Source: CAZOOK01 sp964581385
Lineage (GTDB): Bacteria > Pseudomonadota > Gammaproteobacteria > Nevskiales > Nevskiaceae
Direction: 5' to 3'
Assembly: GCA_964581385.1 (NCBI GenBank)
Contig: CAZOOK010000030.1
Span: 7,021-71,020, forward strand
Length of the DNA stretch: 64,000 bases
Shown piece after piece: positions 1 through 8,573 of this stretch. How positions within the stretch are numbered: the stretch's first letter is position 1; the number at the start of each line of letters is the position of its first letter. Below the pieces are notes generated by a model. It did no database searches and was not told where the DNA came from. It saw only the letters and a program-made list of their open reading frames with translations. The translations under genes were made by a program, and so were the position numbers.

Positions 1-44
1 TGAAACCAGCCACACATCCACTCCACACCACGCCGCACCACACG

Positions 45-1223
45 CTACGCTTGATTGTCGCCGTCGTCGTGCCCCTCCATCCCCTTGGTGACTTTGACGC
101 CGGCGGCTTTGGCGGTGTCAAAGGCCTTCGAGAGCGCCGTGGTCGTTTTGCCGAGGGATTCGGACAGCCCGACGAGACCGAGTCCGGTCGCCGACATTGC
201 AGACACCGATTCCTTGAGCGAATCGTACGCCTCGTTGAGAGCGGTCGCCGTGTCCTCCAACGCGCGAGTCCTTGCGCGAACCGCGTCGTCGTCGCTCGTG
301 CTCTTGCTCTTTTTGCTCTTGTCCTCTTCGTCGTCGCTCTTGTTGTCGTCGTCCACCTCGTCGTCGTCGTCGCTCTCGTCATTGTACTTGTTCTTGTGCT
401 TCTTTGCACGACGCGTCTGGGAGTCGGTGTACTCGTCCGCGTGGTCGTAATCGGAGTTCGCAAAGCGAAACACGACCGAGCTCGTCGCACCTGGGCGCCA
501 GAATTTGTGTGGAGGTTGCACGTCGACAATCGGCAGAAACGTCACGCCGCGGTCGCTGTACTCCTCCACTCTGCGCAGAAGGACGCCGCGCGTCTCGGGT
601 CCGAGCCACGTGTGGTCGATGCGCGACACCCCGCGTGCGTACTCGTTCATGCGCGCGCCGTATGACACGAACGTTCCGCGTCCAAACTCGCCGCGCTCGA
701 ACGCCACGCGCTCGATGCTGAGCGGGTACGCACGCATCCACTCGCTGAGTGAGCACGACACGAACAAAACGAACACCTCCGTTCCGTTGTACTGGGTGTG
801 AAATGCGCGCAACAGATGGGTGGACGCGTCGCCGTACAAGACAACATCATCCGTCGCGTCGCACGGATCTTCGTCGAGGCGCAAGTACCGCACCATGAGG
901 TCGAGGAAGGCGTTGATGTCCTTTCGCCACGTCGTCGAACCGAGCGACCACGGCACGACGAGGTCGAGGGTCTGCCCGATCGGACACCCGCTGTCGTTCC
1001 ACGCCTCGGCGTTGAAGGTCCTGGTGACCTTTTGGTACGCGCGCAAGATGAGCCCGCTCACGAGGGCGACGTCGTGCATCTGCTTCGGCGGAACGTGGTT
1101 GGCGAAATTGCACAAGCCGGTGACTGGCGCAACTTGCGCCAGTTCAGAGACCCACGTCTCGCGTACGTGGTGGTCGACGTCCCACTCCTCGGGCTCGGGC
1201 TCGGGCCCAGTCTCGGTCGTCAT
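45..1223 (-). CDS. Hypothetical protein with Lys/Asp/Ser-rich linker
   Basis: 392 residues; I recognise no family. The N-terminus is Glu/Pro-rich and is followed by a globular stretch of about 250 residues rich in Trp, Arg and Tyr. A strongly charged Lys/Asp/Ser low-complexity segment lies at about 271-312, and the last 70 residues are Ala/Ser/Thr-rich and look helical. The ATG at 1223 is chosen because the reading frame upstream of it has no better start, crosses the neighbouring gene, and would swallow the CACAACTCAT motif just upstream. The linker suggests a two-domain protein with a flexible hinge; the function is unknown. Confidence 0.75.
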   Translation of the reverse strand: MTTETGPEPEPEEWDVDHHVRETWVSELAQVAPVTGLCNFANHVPPKQMHDVALVSGLILRAYQKVTRTFNAEAWNDSGCPIGQTLDLVVPWSLGSTTWRKDINAFLDLMVRYLRLDEDPCDATDDVVLYGDASTHLLRAFHTQYNGTEVFVLFVSCSLSEWMRAYPLSIERVAFERGEFGRGTFVSYGARMNEYARGVSRIDHTWLGPETRGVLLRRVEEYSDRGVTFLPIVDVQPPHKFWRPGATSSVVFRFANSDYDHADEYTDSQTRRAKKHKNKYNDESDDDDEVDDDNKSDDEEDKSKKSKSTSDDDAVRARTRALEDTATALNEAYDSLKESVSAMSATGLGLVGLSESLGKTTTALSKAFDTAKAAGVKVTKGMEGHDDGDNQA

Positions 1224-1240
1224 TTTTTTGTCGAGACGAG

Positions 1241-1251
1241 ATGAGTTGTGT
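1241..1251 (-). promoter_or_regulatory. CACAAC-type upstream motif
   Basis: ACACAACTCAT on the minus strand, 18 bases before the ATG at 1223. It is one instance of the motif seen before most genes here; its role as promoter or start site is inferred from position and recurrence. Confidence 0.45.
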
Positions 1252-1293
1252 CTGCAACCCGAACGCTCGTCCGAGTTGTGACTTGCGCTTCCC

Positions 1294-1305
1294 TCACAAC
1301 GCATC
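1294..1305 (+). promoter_or_regulatory. CACAAC-type upstream motif
   Basis: TCACAACGCATC, 18 bases before the ATG at 1324. It forms a divergent pair with the minus-strand copy at 1241-1251. Confidence 0.45.
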
Positions 1306-1323
1306 GAACCACTCGAATTCGTC

Positions 1324-1605
1324 ATGACCGGCGGCATCGTCGTCGACATCCTTTTATCTTCTATATTCTGGGTGGCGATTGCGTTTGCGATGATGGTCGT
1401 CACGATTCTGTACGATTTCGTGCGCTGGCGCGCGCAACAGCGCGGGCGAGATGAGCAAAGCGCATGGATCAAGAAGTTCGACCCACTTTCGCGCGAGGGT
1501 CTCGATCTCGGCTGGGCTGCGAGTGTCGGTAAAAGTGTTCTCGCCGAAGTCGTGCGCACGCAACGCGAAGCCGAGGAGGCGTACAAACGATCGCAGCGGT
1601 TTTGA
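1324..1605 (+). CDS. Small single-pass membrane protein
   Basis: 93 residues. A hydrophobic segment at about 5-28 (Ile/Val/Phe/Ala-rich) is followed by an Arg/Gln-rich cytoplasmic-type tail, so a single membrane anchor with its C-terminus on the positive side is predicted. The tail is predicted helical. It is divergent from the preceding minus-strand gene, and both have a CACAAC motif in the shared 100-base spacer. Function unknown. Confidence 0.7.
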   Translation: MTGGIVVDILLSSIFWVAIAFAMMVVTILYDFVRWRAQQRGRDEQSAWIKKFDPLSREGLDLGWAASVGKSVLAEVVRTQREAEEAYKRSQRF

Positions 1606-1646
1606 ACGCGACGTACGTGTGTCGCAAAGTGCATTCACCAAAAACA

Positions 1647-2414
1647 ATGTTGGTCGTGCTCGCGTTGGCGCTTGCGCTCGCGCCGACGCTCGCTCCAGTC
1701 AACGCGCTGCGCCACTGCGCGTCGCACCGCGCGCACCACATGCACTTGCACACGCGCGACGACCTCGCGTGGGCCGCGCGCGTCGACCCGAACGCGCGCG
1801 CGACGCTCGTCGACAAGACGCACCCCGAATCCATGCACGCCGTGTGTTCGCGCGGCGGAATTGACGACGACTTCCACGTGTTTGTGCACGTCGAGGCGGT
1901 CGAGTGCCCGTTCCTGCACCGCGTCCCGCTCGAGACGACGCTCGGCAAGTTGCGCTCCATGAAGTGCGAACTCGACATCGACGTTCCGTCCGATCTCGGT
2001 GTCGACGACAGTTTGTACGCCATTCCAGATCGCGGCCACGGCGTGTTTTACGGAGACGTCGACGTCGACGTCGAATACGAAAACGGAAACGACGACAACG
2101 ACGAACACGTGTTGATCGTCGTCAACCCACAAGGCGGGCCTCATCGCGCGTTTGCGTCGCTCGTCGCGGCGCGCGCCGCCGCGCGCGACGCGGGCGTGCG
2201 TCTCGTCGTCGCGAACCCGCACCGCGCGCACCACTCGCATCTCGGCGTGCACGCGCTCGGGGCGCACACGATTGCGGCGTTTGCGTCGGCGCGACACGGC
2301 GGACACGAGGCGATGTGCGTGCGCCAGGCCATGAGCGACGCCGACGTGCGCCGCGCGACGACCGAGTGCGCGCAAGACGTGCGCGCCGAACGCGACCGAC
2401 GCATGCGTCGTTGA
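1647..2414 (+). CDS. Secreted or lumenal His-rich protein
   Basis: 255 residues. The ATG at 1647 gives a typical signal peptide (a Leu/Ala/Val core over the first 18 residues ending near VNA). The mature part is rich in His, Arg, Asp and Ala with six scattered Cys. A C-terminal helix is very Arg-rich. There is no recognisable domain. An upstream in-frame start at 1602 would bury the signal peptide, so I reject it. An overlapping minus-strand frame of similar length exists, but only the plus frame has a coherent targeting signal. Confidence 0.6.
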   Translation: MLVVLALALALAPTLAPVNALRHCASHRAHHMHLHTRDDLAWAARVDPNARATLVDKTHPESMHAVCSRGGIDDDFHVFVHVEAVECPFLHRVPLETTLGKLRSMKCELDIDVPSDLGVDDSLYAIPDRGHGVFYGDVDVDVEYENGNDDNDEHVLIVVNPQGGPHRAFASLVAARAAARDAGVRLVVANPHRAHHSHLGVHALGAHTIAAFASARHGGHEAMCVRQAMSDADVRRATTECAQDVRAERDRRMRR

Positions 2415-2483
2415 ACCACTCCACTCTCGTCTCGCCTCGTCTCGTCTCCTCTTCACATTCGTGTAGTAAGTACGTCGTTGTTT

Positions 2484-3638
2484 CTAAGACGCAAAGGTCT
2501 GCGCGATGTCGCGCAGAACGAGTTCGCGGCGCAGCGCCCAGTCGGCCTCGGCGCGCTTCACGACGTAGTACTTGCGCTGCTTGGGTGTGGTCTCGGTGAC
2601 CGGGCCCCACACGGGGTAGTGGTCGTTCTCGGTGAACCCCGTCAGTTCGCGCTTTTCGAACCACTCGACGAGGTGTTCAATCGCGGGAATCAGAAGCACG
2701 TCGGCCATGACGAACTGGCGCTCGAGCCCGGCGCCTTGGATCGAGCGCGCGATTTTGACGTTGCGGTTGGCCTTTCCGGCCGTCGCCGCGTCCTTGAGCA
2801 TCTCCAAACCTGGCGAGACGCTGAAGTCGATGTTGCGGTTGAACATGACGGCCGGGTCAAACGCCACCTCTGGCTTGATGAGGTTCTGGATGGTCTGCAC
2901 GCACTCGACGAAAATGTGGTTGTTCCACAGACCCATGACCTCGCGCGCGAGCTTCGCCGTCTCTTTAAACCTCGTCGGGTTCTCGAGCGCGCGGAACACC
3001 GCGTCCTCGCTCGGCGACGAGTTCGCGGCGCACGCGTTTTTCGCGCCGAGCACGTCAAACGACTCGACGTAGTAGAACTGACCGCGGAACTCGGCGCGAA
3101 GATCGTCGAGCGCCTCCGGGCCAGTGGGCTTGAGCGTGCGGACGTTGAACGACGCGTAACACACGACCGGCGCGTTGCACATGCTCGGCGTCGAGAAGTC
3201 CGTCGGTGCGCTGACGAACTCGCGCAAAGGCTTGAGCGCAAAGACGAGGTGAGGGTTGAAGACGCGCGTGAACGCGGTCGAAAAGTCCAAAATCGTGGTG
3301 CCCGAACGGAGCGGCCACTCTGGGGAAATGGGGTACTCCTTGGCGCTCGAGTCCGCGCGCGCGACGTACACGTGGAGGCGTTCGTCTGCAACGTCGTTCA
3401 TGAGCGCGTCGCGCAAGCGCAGACCGACCATGCGCGCCTTGCGGTCGGCGTCGGCCTCGCCCACCGCGAGCACGATCACAAAGCGCCTCTTGCTGTCAGA
3501 CCATCCGTACTCGAGGATCAGAGCGCGCACGATGCGAGCGATGGCGAGAATGTCGTCCGTCTCGAGGTCGGTCATGACGAGCACGCGAATCTCGTCTTTG
3601 ATCTCGATCTCGGCATATTCCAAAATGTGCCGCAGCAT
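2484..3638 (-). CDS. Nucleoside hydrolase-like protein
   Basis: 384 residues. Near the N-terminus (about residues 20-34) lies VLVMTDLETDDILAIAR, which resembles the Asp cluster DTDxxxDDxxA that binds Ca2+ in inosine-uridine nucleoside hydrolases and the related DUF1593 proteins. A Rossmann-like alternation of strands and helices follows, and a second Asn/Asp-rich stretch (MFNRNIDF) lies further down. Family members cleave the N-glycosidic bond of nucleosides; whether this one is catalytic cannot be judged, because the motif is not canonical. The ATG at 3638 is preferred because extending to 3719 needs a GTG start and would cross a CACAAC motif. Confidence 0.5.
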   Translation of the reverse strand: MLRHILEYAEIEIKDEIRVLVMTDLETDDILAIARIVRALILEYGWSDSKRRFVIVLAVGEADADRKARMVGLRLRDALMNDVADERLHVYVARADSSAKEYPISPEWPLRSGTTILDFSTAFTRVFNPHLVFALKPLREFVSAPTDFSTPSMCNAPVVCYASFNVRTLKPTGPEALDDLRAEFRGQFYYVESFDVLGAKNACAANSSPSEDAVFRALENPTRFKETAKLAREVMGLWNNHIFVECVQTIQNLIKPEVAFDPAVMFNRNIDFSVSPGLEMLKDAATAGKANRNVKIARSIQGAGLERQFVMADVLLIPAIEHLVEWFEKRELTGFTENDHYPVWGPVTETTPKQRKYYVVKRAEADWALRRELVLRDIAQTFAS

Positions 3639-3670
3639 CTCAGACGTGTGTTGCGGAGATCGGTTGTGGG

Positions 3671-3681
3671 GGTGTTGTGAC
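3671..3681 (-). promoter_or_regulatory. CACAAC-type upstream motif
   Basis: GTCACAACACC on the minus strand, 32 bases before the ATG at 3638; it supports that start over a longer reading. Confidence 0.4.
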
Positions 3682-3758
3682 GCGACGAGCGACACACAAT
3701 TCAACTCGAGCGCGAACACGCATCGTCTCCTCTCCCTGCGTCAAATTGCCTCGTCCCG

Positions 3759-4343
3759 ATGCCGGCGCAGTACCCGTACAAGACGACCATGTGCAACAAC
3801 ATCATGTCGACCGGAGCGTGTCCTTACGCCAACAAGTGCACGTTTGCGCACTCCGAGGCAGAGATGGCAAAGTGGAGGGCGCACAACAACAGGCGCCCGT
3901 CGTCGCATGTGCGTCGCCGCATCGCGCGCGAGCGAGCGAGCTTCCCCGTCGTTCGACCGCCGCCCGCGCTCACGCGAAGCGTCGCTGTGCCTCCGTCGCC
4001 TCCCCGCCCGTTCTGCGCCGTGACTCAGCCGCCGTTCCTCACGATGCGCGACGCCGCGCTCATGCGCATGCGAGCGACGGGTGTCGGCGCCGACGGCTGC
4101 GACCGCGACCGCGACCATACATTCGCACCGAGCGACAACGCCATGGCTCCTGTTCTCGTTTGCCCGCTTCCGAATTACAGAAACGTCAACGTCAGCGTCA
4201 ACGCGAGCGCCGTGTCGACGCCCGATTTCGATTTCAAAGACGACGCGACGGACCCCGACCCCGATCTCGGGTGCGAGCACGACGTTCGGCTGTACTCGCT
4301 CGACGAGTGGATCGTCGCCGGACCGAGCTTTACGCTGGCCTGA
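3759..4343 (+). CDS. CCCH zinc-finger protein
   Basis: 194 residues. Residues 12-31 form one perfect CCCH finger with Cys12, Cys21, Cys27 and His31, that is C-x8-C-x5-C-x3-H, the spacing of tristetraprolin-type RNA-binding fingers. The preceding YKTTMC is also typical of that family. The rest is Arg/Pro-rich and then acidic, without a second finger. In eukaryotes such proteins bind AU-rich mRNA and control its decay; here a role in viral or host mRNA turnover is inferred. The gene's last 14 bases overlap the end of the convergent minus-strand gene. Confidence 0.85.
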   Translation: MPAQYPYKTTMCNNIMSTGACPYANKCTFAHSEAEMAKWRAHNNRRPSSHVRRRIARERASFPVVRPPPALTRSVAVPPSPPRPFCAVTQPPFLTMRDAALMRMRATGVGADGCDRDRDHTFAPSDNAMAPVLVCPLPNYRNVNVSVNASAVSTPDFDFKDDATDPDPDLGCEHDVRLYSLDEWIVAGPSFTLA

Positions 4344-4524
4344 GACGGCACCCGTTCTCGACGACGACGACGTACAAGCACGACAACGACGAAATAATGA
4401 CACACACGCGAGCCGTGACGAGCGCGTACGGGTTGTCGCACGCGACTTCGTAGAACGCGATCGCAACACCCAACGCAAAATACGAACACAAAAGACGGTC
4501 GAACAATTTTTCAAACGACGACAT
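4330..4524 (-). CDS. Small two-helix membrane protein, paralogue A
   Basis: 64 residues starting MSSFEKLFD. Two hydrophobic segments (about 11-28 and 36-58) flank a short polar turn. The core SYFALGVAIAFYEV aligns with SYMALTLAAAFYEF in the next gene upstream (4511-4783), so the two are tandem paralogues. Its ATG lies inside the end of that gene (14-base overlap), suggesting a shared transcript. It also overlaps the convergent zinc-finger gene by 14 bases. Confidence 0.65.
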   Translation of the reverse strand: MSSFEKLFDRLLCSYFALGVAIAFYEVACDNPYALVTARVCVIISSLSCLYVVVVENGCRLRPA

Positions 4525-4783
4525 GTTGCGCGCCGGGTGTCGCGCTGTTGCGTTGGTGTGTAACGCCGGCGTAGACGGACGGGACGAACGCGAGAAACAC
4601 AAACGCTCGTGCGACGACAATCGTATTGGGAACGATGTGGCTGAACTCGTAGAATGCAGCGGCCAACGTCAGCGCCATGTACGAAAACGAAATACGGTCG
4701 TGCACCAAAGGCGACGTGGCGCGAGCGCACAACGACGTGCGAGGAACGTCGGTATCGGCGCCGTTGTTGTTATTCGTCCACAT
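4511..4783 (-). CDS. Small two-helix membrane protein, paralogue B
   Basis: 90 residues: an Asn-rich N-terminal leader, then two membrane segments (about 34-50 and 55-75) matching paralogue A, including the FYE motif and the following VAR/ARV stretch. Overlaps of exactly 14 bases exist at both ends, with 4330-4524 downstream and 4770-5549 upstream, so the three genes appear to be expressed as a unit. Function unknown. Confidence 0.65.
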   Translation of the reverse strand: MWTNNNNGADTDVPRTSLCARATSPLVHDRISFSYMALTLAAAFYEFSHIVPNTIVVARAFVFLAFVPSVYAGVTHQRNSATPGAQHVVV

Positions 4784-5549
4784 TTGGAAAAATCTGCGTC
4801 GGCGGCGCTGCGCTCGTAATCGTCGTGCTCGGGTGTGCGTCTGCGGTCGCCGTCGCCGTCGCAGTCGCCACGACGGCCGCGTCCCACTCGTCGCCATCTC
4901 CGCTCGACGTCGACATCGACCGCGGCGACACTGGCGACGCTGGCGAGACGGGCGACGCTGGCGAAACGGGCGACGGGGGGCTGTTTGCGCGGACCTGGAC
5001 ATGTGCGGGTGCGGGTGGGTGTTGAACGCGCACGCGCCCAAGCCCGTCGCGCACCGCGTCGAGCGCGTCGTTGACGAATTCGGTCAAGTTGAATCCGTCG
5101 AGAGCGCCGTCGTCGTACGCGCCCATGACAAGCTCGAGCACGCCGATCCACAACAAGCACATCGAGAACCGTTCCTTGATGGCCGCGAGCGTCACGCGCG
5201 ACTTGCGGATTTGGCCCGCCGATCCGCGATCGCACGATTCGAGCAAGGCCTCGCGCACGCCGTGCAGCGCGGCCGCGACGTTGTCTTCGGTCAGCTCACA
5301 TCCCCCGTCGCGCGCGGCCGACGCCACGAGCTCGCGCGCGGCGTCGCGCTGCCTCGCGCGCGACCGAATGCGCGCGTCGCGCACGCGCTCGAGCTCGGCG
5401 AGCTCGCACCCGCGATGGTGAATCAGCGCGTCGAGGTCGGCGCCGTCGTCGAAAAACGCCTCGCGCGCCGTCTCGACTTCGACGTCGTGTCCCGTTCTGG
5501 CGCGCCTCTGGCGCCGTCGAGACGATCGAATCGCGGACGGGGCCGGCAT
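4770..5549 (-). CDS. Hypothetical protein with Ser-Pro repeats
   Basis: 259 residues. Residues 1-130 are Arg/Glu/Ala-rich and look helical. A hydrophobic patch (MCLLWIGVLELVMG) lies near 130-145, too short and too isolated to be a confident membrane anchor. A Pro/Ser segment near 195-215 contains SPVSPASPVSPASPVSP. An Ala/Thr alternation (ATATATATA) follows. It heads a set of three minus-strand genes with 14-base overlaps. Function unknown. Confidence 0.65.
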   Translation of the reverse strand: MPAPSAIRSSRRRQRRARTGHDVEVETAREAFFDDGADLDALIHHRGCELAELERVRDARIRSRARQRDAARELVASAARDGGCELTEDNVAAALHGVREALLESCDRGSAGQIRKSRVTLAAIKERFSMCLLWIGVLELVMGAYDDGALDGFNLTEFVNDALDAVRDGLGRVRVQHPPAPAHVQVRANSPPSPVSPASPVSPASPVSPRSMSTSSGDGDEWDAAVVATATATATADAHPSTTITSAAPPTQIFPNVDE

Positions 5550-5582
5550 CGTGCGTGCGGCGCCAATCGAGTGTGACGAGCG

Positions 5583-6746
5583 TTATCCGAACCGCGCGCG
5601 CACCGCCTGCTGCACGGCCGCCACGGGCCTGCGCACAACTTCTTCGTCGTCGTCCTCGTCCTCCGTCTCTGCTCGGAAAGAGCGCACAGGGCCACGAGCG
5701 CGATCGCGATCGAGATCGACGTCTTCGAACCGGCTCGCGGACCGTCGGACGTGCACGCTCGCTTGCGATCGTTTCTTGGCGATGGCGCCCGCAATCGCGT
5801 TGCCGATGCTCTGCTCGAACGCGAGCCGCGAGCTTTGGGTGGACGCGTTCGACGAACCGCGTGCGCGCTCGATGTTGGCCGCGTTGCGTACGTCTTCTTG
5901 GCTCTGCTCGTAGCGCTGCGCGACCGCGTTGACGTGGTCGCTCACGGCCTCGGCGCGCTGCGCCATCCGTCTCTGCAAGCGCTTCGGGAGGGTCAACCTC
6001 TTCGACGCGTTCTCGAGGATCTTGTTGACGCCGTCGTGCTCCTCCAACTGCAGCAACTTGTCGTTTTCAGCGTTGAACGCAAGCTGCAGCTGTTGCTTCT
6101 TGGCAGAGAAACGGTGCAGCGCCGTTTGCGCCGCGTTGATGCGCTCGGTCGTCGCCGCGAGCGCGTCGCCGATGCCGCGCATGTTCGTGTCGGCAAACAC
6201 CTCAGTTTGCAAGTAGGCCGCGAGTTCCTCGTCGGTCATCGTGTCGGCCTCGTCGCCGAGCCTCTCAAAACACCGAGCCAACACGTGCGGCAACACCTCT
6301 CTCGTTTGATTTTCGAGAACGCGCCTCTTCCGCTCTTGATCGAGGATGTTGTCCTTCGTTTCGGTCTCCTTCTTGTTGAAATCAATGATTTGATGCGACG
6401 TCAGGTGCAAAAAGTTCCACGTCTCCCACTTGGCGTGCTCGACGTTGGCCGTCATGCTCAACATGAAACGCTTCCAAGGGCCGTACTCGTGGTAGGGGTT
6501 TTTGCTCGCGTCGAGGAACCGCGCGTACGGGTTCGTCACGCTGCTCGCCGCGTTCGCCGACGTGAGCGACGCGAGCAACTCTGACGTCTTGCGTGTCTGA
6601 ACCTCGTACGAGTCGTTGTCGACAGAAGCAGTGACCTGTTCGACTTGCACATGTCCATCGCCGTCGCCGTCGCCGTCGCTGTTGTCGTCGTCGTCGTCGC
6701 CTTCAAAATCAGGAAGCGCACGCGCCAGCGCCGATGCGTCGCCCAT
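5583..6746 (-). CDS. Coiled-coil protein with acidic N-terminus
   Basis: 387 residues. The N-terminus carries a run of Asp/Gly (DDDDDNSDGDGDGDG). Residues about 100-300 are rich in Glu, Lys, Gln, Leu and Arg and are predicted to form long helices, probably coiled coil. The C-terminus is acidic and then Arg/Val-rich. No enzyme motif is visible. The ATG at 6746 is used; the in-frame triplet at 6770 is GTG. A structural or scaffold role is a guess from composition. Confidence 0.7.
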   Translation of the reverse strand: MGDASALARALPDFEGDDDDDNSDGDGDGDGHVQVEQVTASVDNDSYEVQTRKTSELLASLTSANAASSVTNPYARFLDASKNPYHEYGPWKRFMLSMTANVEHAKWETWNFLHLTSHQIIDFNKKETETKDNILDQERKRRVLENQTREVLPHVLARCFERLGDEADTMTDEELAAYLQTEVFADTNMRGIGDALAATTERINAAQTALHRFSAKKQQLQLAFNAENDKLLQLEEHDGVNKILENASKRLTLPKRLQRRMAQRAEAVSDHVNAVAQRYEQSQEDVRNAANIERARGSSNASTQSSRLAFEQSIGNAIAGAIAKKRSQASVHVRRSASRFEDVDLDRDRARGPVRSFRAETEDEDDDEEVVRRPVAAVQQAVRARFG

Positions 6747-6808
6747 CGCCTTTGCGTGTGTGCGTGGCACACCCGAATTGCGTTCGACACGTCTCGTCTC
6801 GTCTCGAC

Positions 6809-7456
6809 ATGTCGCCGGCGTCGTCGTCTGCGAACAAAAAGAAGCGCACCAAGACCAAGGGCGCCGCGGCCAAACTCGAGCGCAAGGTTGCCAAGGTGGT
6901 CAAGGCTGCTGAGACCAAGGCCAAGCGCGAGGCTGTCAAGGTGATCAAGGCGGCCAAGGCCAAGGCCAAGACCGACGCGGCCGTCGTCGAGACCAAACCG
7001 TTCAAGTTTGCGTCGGCGTCCGAGACCAAAGCGAGGAACGTGCGTCGCGCCAACGAGAGCGTTCGCGCGGCTGCTGTCGCTGCAATTGGTGGCGGGGGTG
7101 CTCGCCACCAGCACCCGTGGACTGGTCTTGGCGCTGGCGTGCCTCTCGCGTCGTTTATCCACGAGGACGAGGTTGGAGTGGTTCCAGAGGGGCGCGAGCA
7201 GACAGCCGAGACGCGCCAGCTCGACGGAGCGTTCAACGCCGCCATGGATGCTCAAAAGCGCGACCCGCGCTATCTCGCGCGCGTGCTTCGTCTTCGGGCG
7301 GACCATCCTGCCGCGCAGCACCACGACATGTTCGGCGACCCGCTCCTGGCGGGGGCACACGCGCTTTTGCGCTCGCTCGGCCACGCGCCCGGCTCGGCCG
7401 CGATGCGCGCCGCCGAGGACGAGATCATCCGCTCAAAGATGGGGGGCGCGATGTGA
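6809..7456 (+). CDS. Lys/Ala-rich basic protein, possible DNA-binding
   Basis: 215 residues. The first 75 residues are dominated by Lys, Ala and Val, with repeated units such as AETKAKREAVK and AAKAKAKTDA, resembling the tails of linker histones or other chromatin-compacting proteins. The rest (about 90-215) looks globular, with a Gly-rich turn (IGGGGARHQH) and a helical C-terminus. DNA or RNA packaging is plausible from composition only; there is no winged-helix or histone-fold signature I can see. The 3' end overlaps the convergent ATPase gene by 32 bases. Confidence 0.65.
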   Translation: MSPASSSANKKKRTKTKGAAAKLERKVAKVVKAAETKAKREAVKVIKAAKAKAKTDAAVVETKPFKFASASETKARNVRRANESVRAAAVAAIGGGGARHQHPWTGLGAGVPLASFIHEDEVGVVPEGREQTAETRQLDGAFNAAMDAQKRDPRYLARVLRLRADHPAAQHHDMFGDPLLAGAHALLRSLGHAPGSAAMRAAEDEIIRSKMGGAM

Positions 7457-8543
7457 GGTCGATGTCGACGACGCGCGCGTCGCGCAGTGAGGCGGGAACG
7501 GTAAATCGGTCGCGCACCGACACGAGCACCACGCGAAACGTCGACGTCGCGTTTGCGCCAGAGCGCGCGAGCGCCGTTGCAAACGCGGGCGGGTCGAGGT
7601 CGGCGTCGTCGTACGCAAACACGACGACACGAGCGTACGCGCGCGGCGACGACCCGAGCCGTGCGAATTCGTCGTCGTCGCCGTCTGCGTATCCGTCGCC
7701 AACGACGAGCCGCACGACCGCGCCGGGGGCGGGCGACAACGTTCCGGCCGTCGCCGCGAGCGCGCGCGTCTTTCCGCACCCGCGCGGACCGCGAAACACC
7801 ACGCACGTCGGGGCCGACGCCGTCGCGCGCACGTTCACGCGGCGCGTCGTGCTTGCGCCGATGCGCGCGCTCACCACAAACACAAACGCGTGGTCGGCGC
7901 CTTCGACCACGAGCCTCGACAAGAACATTGGCGGCGGAAGAACCCTTCGTTTCGTGGCGCGCAGAGCGAGAATGAGCTTCACGGTCGCATGCGCTCGTAG
8001 CGTCGAGTTGTCGACCCATTGAACTGCGTGCTCGGCCGAGCGCGCGCGCGCGACGGCGGTGTCGTAGTCGTCCGATTCGGGCGGCCCGAACCCGAACCGT
8101 TGCTGCACAGAGACCGATTCGAGCGCCGACGCGAGCGCGGCCAATTGGCCGAGAACGTCGCTCGGAACGAGTCCAGGCCCAAGCACGTTGGTCACGACGA
8201 TCGACGCGTCGTCCGAAATCGAATCCGTCCAAGCGTGAAGAGCGTCGACGAGCGCTTGCGCCGCGCGCGCGCGCGCGGCCACGGCGTTTGCGACACGTGC
8301 CCAGAACGACGCGTCGTGCGACACGCGCGGCGCGAGTTCGGGGGGCCACGGCGCGTCGAGCACGCGCGCGCGAGACGCGAGGAGCTCATCGGCGTCTCCG
8401 TCGTCGTCTCCGAGCGCGACGAAGTTTTCGGACAAATCAGGGCTCATCGCGCCGGCGTTTGCGAGCGCGCGCGCCGCGGCGACGGCCGCGCGCGCCGGCT
8501 CGACGACGCGGTCGACAACAGCGTCACCAAAGTGCGCGCGCAT
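7425..8543 (-). CDS. P-loop ATPase, AAA-like
   Basis: 372 residues. The N-terminal half is Ala/Arg/Asp-rich and helical. In the C-terminal half, VVFRGPRGCGKTRAL is a clear Walker A (GxxGxGKT), and about 60 residues later VVVFAYDDAD fits a Walker B. A further strand, FRVVLVSVRDRF, is where sensor 1 would sit, with Arg in place of the usual Asn/Thr. I cannot assign it to a specific AAA clade. The ATG at 8543 leaves a short divergent spacer to RNase HI. Confidence 0.6.
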   Translation of the reverse strand: MRAHFGDAVVDRVVEPARAAVAAARALANAGAMSPDLSENFVALGDDDGDADELLASRARVLDAPWPPELAPRVSHDASFWARVANAVAARARAAQALVDALHAWTDSISDDASIVVTNVLGPGLVPSDVLGQLAALASALESVSVQQRFGFGPPESDDYDTAVARARSAEHAVQWVDNSTLRAHATVKLILALRATKRRVLPPPMFLSRLVVEGADHAFVFVVSARIGASTTRRVNVRATASAPTCVVFRGPRGCGKTRALAATAGTLSPAPGAVVRLVVGDGYADGDDDEFARLGSSPRAYARVVVFAYDDADLDPPAFATALARSGANATSTFRVVLVSVRDRFTVPASLRDARVVDIDLTSRPPSLSG

Positions 8544-8553
8544 TTGCGTTGTC

Positions 8554-8565
8554 GCACAACGTAAC
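8554..8565 (+). promoter_or_regulatory. CACAAC-type upstream motif
   Basis: GCACAACGTAAC, 8 bases before the RNase HI ATG. It lies in the 30-base divergent spacer with the ATPase gene. Confidence 0.4.
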
Positions 8566-8573
8566 TCGAGTCG

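Noticed and set aside
6747..6770. Extensions of several genes to non-ATG starts (for example 6770, 17442, 57453, 61203).
   Set aside because: The triplets are GTG; an ATG follows closely, usually just after the CACAAC motif, which fits a eukaryotic translation system.
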